A DNA stretch of 64,000 nt from Sphingobacterium sp. FBM7-1 (lineage in GTDB: Bacteria; Bacteroidota; Bacteroidia; Sphingobacteriales; Sphingobacteriaceae). Below are positions 62,161-64,000 of the stretch, one piece after another. The stretch is taken from assembly GCF_020687765.1 (NCBI RefSeq), contig NZ_JAJEWJ010000002.1, positions 310,001 through 374,000 of the forward strand. Direction: 5' to 3'. Both the position numbers and the translations under genes were made by a program. The notes beneath the pieces are model-generated. The model was not told the DNA's origin. It saw only the letters and a program-made list of their open reading frames with translations, and ran no database searches. How positions within the stretch are numbered: position 1 is the first letter of the stretch; every line of letters starts with the position of its first letter.

Positions 62161-64000
62161 ATGATGCAATTGATATATAAAACATTTATAGGCGGTGCGG
62201 CATTAGCTACTTGCATGTCGGTAGGGGCGTTGCAGGCGCGAGCGATCGCTCCGGCCGTTACATTTGAAATCAGGACGGATGCTGTACAGGAAAATACGGT
62301 ATCGGGAACGGTGCGCGCAGCGGATACAGGGGCACCGGTAGTAGGAGCCAATGTACAGGTGGTCGGATTCTCCGCCGCTATTACGGAAGATGATGGAACT
62401 TTCTCGCTTAAACTGCCGTCGGCGAACGCCAAGATTACGGTCAGTGCGGTTGGGTATCAGGAGAAGATCATATTCGCGAAGAGTGGAGAGTCTGATTTGG
62501 CCGTCTGGCTCTATGAAGAAGGGTATAACCCCATCCGTCAGGAAGCGATCATGTTTAATGAAAAACAAAGTGTACTGTCTCAGGTCGCTGCCGTGCAGAC
62601 GGTAGATTTAGGTAAATACCAGTGGAAGACTACCTCTAACGATAACACCGCACAATTTCTGCAAGGGAAAATCGCAGGTTTAAATGTGGTGCGAAGTTCG
62701 GGAACGACCAATACCGGTGCACAACTGAGCCTTCGAGGAATTAATTCGTTTTACGGGACATCGAAGCCGCTTTTGGTGGTAGACGGTGTACTTTATGATG
62801 ACGAGGATTATAGCGCGGAGTTGCTGGCGAATTACAGCGAGTCGGGACTGGCAAATATCGACGTCAAGGACATTGATAATATCTCGGTATTAAAGGATGG
62901 GTCGGCATTGTATGGAACTAAAGGAAGCAACGGGGTTATCTTTATTACCACAGCCCGTGCAAAGGAACTGGCCACGCGGATTGATTTTTTGGCAACAACC
63001 GGTTTTAACAACAAGCCGAAAAACTTGCCTTTGATGGATAGCAGGGGGTATCGCAGTTACCTGTCGGAATTGTTGAGTACGCAGGGATTGAGTGCTGATT
63101 CTATTGGACGCTTGCCTTATTACAGGTTGGATGCGGAAAATACGGAACGCTATAGCTACACGAATGAAACGGATTGGCAATCAGAAGTGATGGATCATAG
63201 CATCAATCAAAACTACTACCTGAAAGTAGCGGGGGGCGATAACATTGCCCAGTATGCACTGTCCGCTGGTTATACCAATGACAAAGGCGTGTTAAAGTAT
63301 GATAACCTAACCCGTTATAACATGCGTCTGAACGGCGATTTGACCTTGTCAGAAAAATTTACGATGCAGAGTAATCTGTCATTTTTCTATAACCGACAGG
63401 ATATCCGCAATCAAGGTGTAGATTCCTATTCCAGTCCGCTTTTTCAAGCACATACGAAAGCACCGTTCTTAGCGCCATACGGTTTTGATGAGCAAGGGAA
63501 TATGTCGCCGGTTTTTGCGGACATTGATGTTTTTAATCAGAGTAATCCAGCCGTATTGGTGAGTGATAAAACAATCGGGGAAAACCAGAGTTATCGTTTT
63601 GTTGGAAATTTACATTTCAATTATCAGTTTAATGATCGGTATGCCTTACGTACTATTGCGGGATTGGTTTACGACAAAGGGCGGGAGAGTTTCTTTTTGC
63701 CGGAGCTGGGCGTGTTTTCGGAAGACCAGCCCACGGCTGAAATCCGCAATGAAGCGGGTATCCAGAATCGGAAGCTCTTTAACTTATTTAACGAAACCTA
63801 TTTCAGTGCGCATAATAGATTCGGGACGGATCACCGTTTGGACAATCGGATTGGTTTCCGGGTGCAACAGCGCAACGCAGAGTATGATTATGGTTTAGCA
63901 TTCAATACGGCCAACGATAATTACGTGAACGTGACGGGAGGAAGTAATCTCTTGCGTCAGATTCGGGGTGGATTCGGGAATGCAAATTGGGTGAACGCCT
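62161..64000 (+). CDS. SusC-like TonB-dependent transporter (cassette 2, second SusC), 3' end cut by window
   Basis: Open from ATG 62161 (or 62164) to the window edge, 613 codons visible. Signal peptide ends VGALQARA. Carboxypeptidase-regulatory-like domain TVSGTVRAADTGAPVVGAN; no consensus EEVVVTG box, but the plug is clear: NTAQFLQGKIAGLNVVRSSG, LLVVDGVLYDDED and ISVLKDGSALYGTKGSNG. It occupies the same place as the divergent SusC at 14395 and likewise lacks the usual KDAAATA/KDASATA form. A second SusD is expected just past the window. Confidence 0.92.
   Translation, partial: MMQLIYKTFIGGAALATCMSVGALQARAIAPAVTFEIRTDAVQENTVSGTVRAADTGAPVVGANVQVVGFSAAITEDDGTFSLKLPSANAKITVSAVGYQEKIIFAKSGESDLAVWLYEEGYNPIRQEAIMFNEKQSVLSQVAAVQTVDLGKYQWKTTSNDNTAQFLQGKIAGLNVVRSSGTTNTGAQLSLRGINSFYGTSKPLLVVDGVLYDDEDYSAELLANYSESGLANIDVKDIDNISVLKDGSALYGTKGSNGVIFITTARAKELATRIDFLATTGFNNKPKNLPLMDSRGYRSYLSELLSTQGLSADSIGRLPYYRLDAENTERYSYTNETDWQSEVMDHSINQNYYLKVAGGDNIAQYALSAGYTNDKGVLKYDNLTRYNMRLNGDLTLSEKFTMQSNLSFFYNRQDIRNQGVDSYSSPLFQAHTKAPFLAPYGFDEQGNMSPVFADIDVFNQSNPAVLVSDKTIGENQSYRFVGNLHFNYQFNDRYALRTIAGLVYDKGRESFFLPELGVFSEDQPTAEIRNEAGIQNRKLFNLFNETYFSAHNRFGTDHRLDNRIGFRVQQRNAEYDYGLAFNTANDNYVNVTGGSNLLRQIRGGFGNANWVNA

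Noticed and set aside
1-64000. Insertion sequences, phage genes, tRNA/rRNA genes, riboswitches
   Set aside because: No transposase, integrase, terminal inverted repeats, cloverleaf or known riboswitch core was recognised on reading the sequence.

Overview
The window is a large pectin-degradation locus of a Bacteroidota bacterium, most likely a Sphingobacteriaceae relative (Sphingobacterium, Pedobacter or Olivibacter type). The evidence is the repeated SusC/SusD pairs, many Cys-lipidated surface proteins, a hybrid two-component regulator, fasciclin (FAS1) lipoproteins next to SusC/SusD, and Bacteroidota promoters of the TAnnTTTG type. No tRNA, rRNA, transposase or CRISPR array was seen. The genes at both edges are cut by the window.

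Layout. (1) 1-2513: 3' part of a hybrid two-component regulator (HTCS), closed by a strong hairpin. (2) 2769-19160, operon A: PL1 lyase, four-module FAS1 lipoprotein, SusC, SusD, two FAS1 lipoproteins with C-terminal beta-sandwiches, second SusC, second SusD. (3) 19161-20136: long gap with a terminator, a 62-bp tandem repeat array and a possible small reverse-strand ORF. (4) 20137-27593, operon B: an ordinary SusC/SusD pair, a GH105 and a Tat-exported beta-propeller glycosidase. (5) 27784-39808, operon C: PL1 lipoprotein, lectin-fold lipoprotein, GH28, two (alpha/alpha)6-type enzymes of uncertain family, second GH105. (6) 39824-41722 (reverse): tandem GH43. (7) 41723-42246: divergent promoter region around a 21-bp-periodic array. 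(8) 42247-51845: PL11, two Gfo/Idh/MocA proteins, CE12 esterase, DUF6250-type lipoprotein (reverse) and PL26-type exo-lyase. (9) 52003-64000 (cut): a second copy of the FAS1-SusC-SusD-FAS1-FAS1-SusC cassette of operon A.

How it works together (inference from families). Operons A-C look aimed mainly at homogalacturonan: PL1 and GH28 cut the chain, GH105 removes unsaturated ends, and SusC/SusD import the products. The 39.8-64 kb part looks aimed at rhamnogalacturonan I: PL11 endo-lyase, PL26 exo-lyase, CE12 deacetylase and GH43 arabinan or side-chain trimming.

The main regulatory result is that the two halves carry two different promoter designs, each with fixed geometry. Operons A, B and C each have GTCAATTTTT-N11-GTCAATTTTT-N25-TAnnTTTG (first copy in operon C has one mismatch), probably the target of the HTCS at the left edge. 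Five sites in the right half have CAGG-N6-CAGGWTGC-N19-(TAnnTTTG-like), including one pointing antisense into the DUF6250 gene and towards the PL26 gene. The other main result is the duplicated FAS1/double-SusCD cassette, in which FAS1 lipoproteins occupy the place usually taken by SusE/SusF-type surface glycan-binding proteins.
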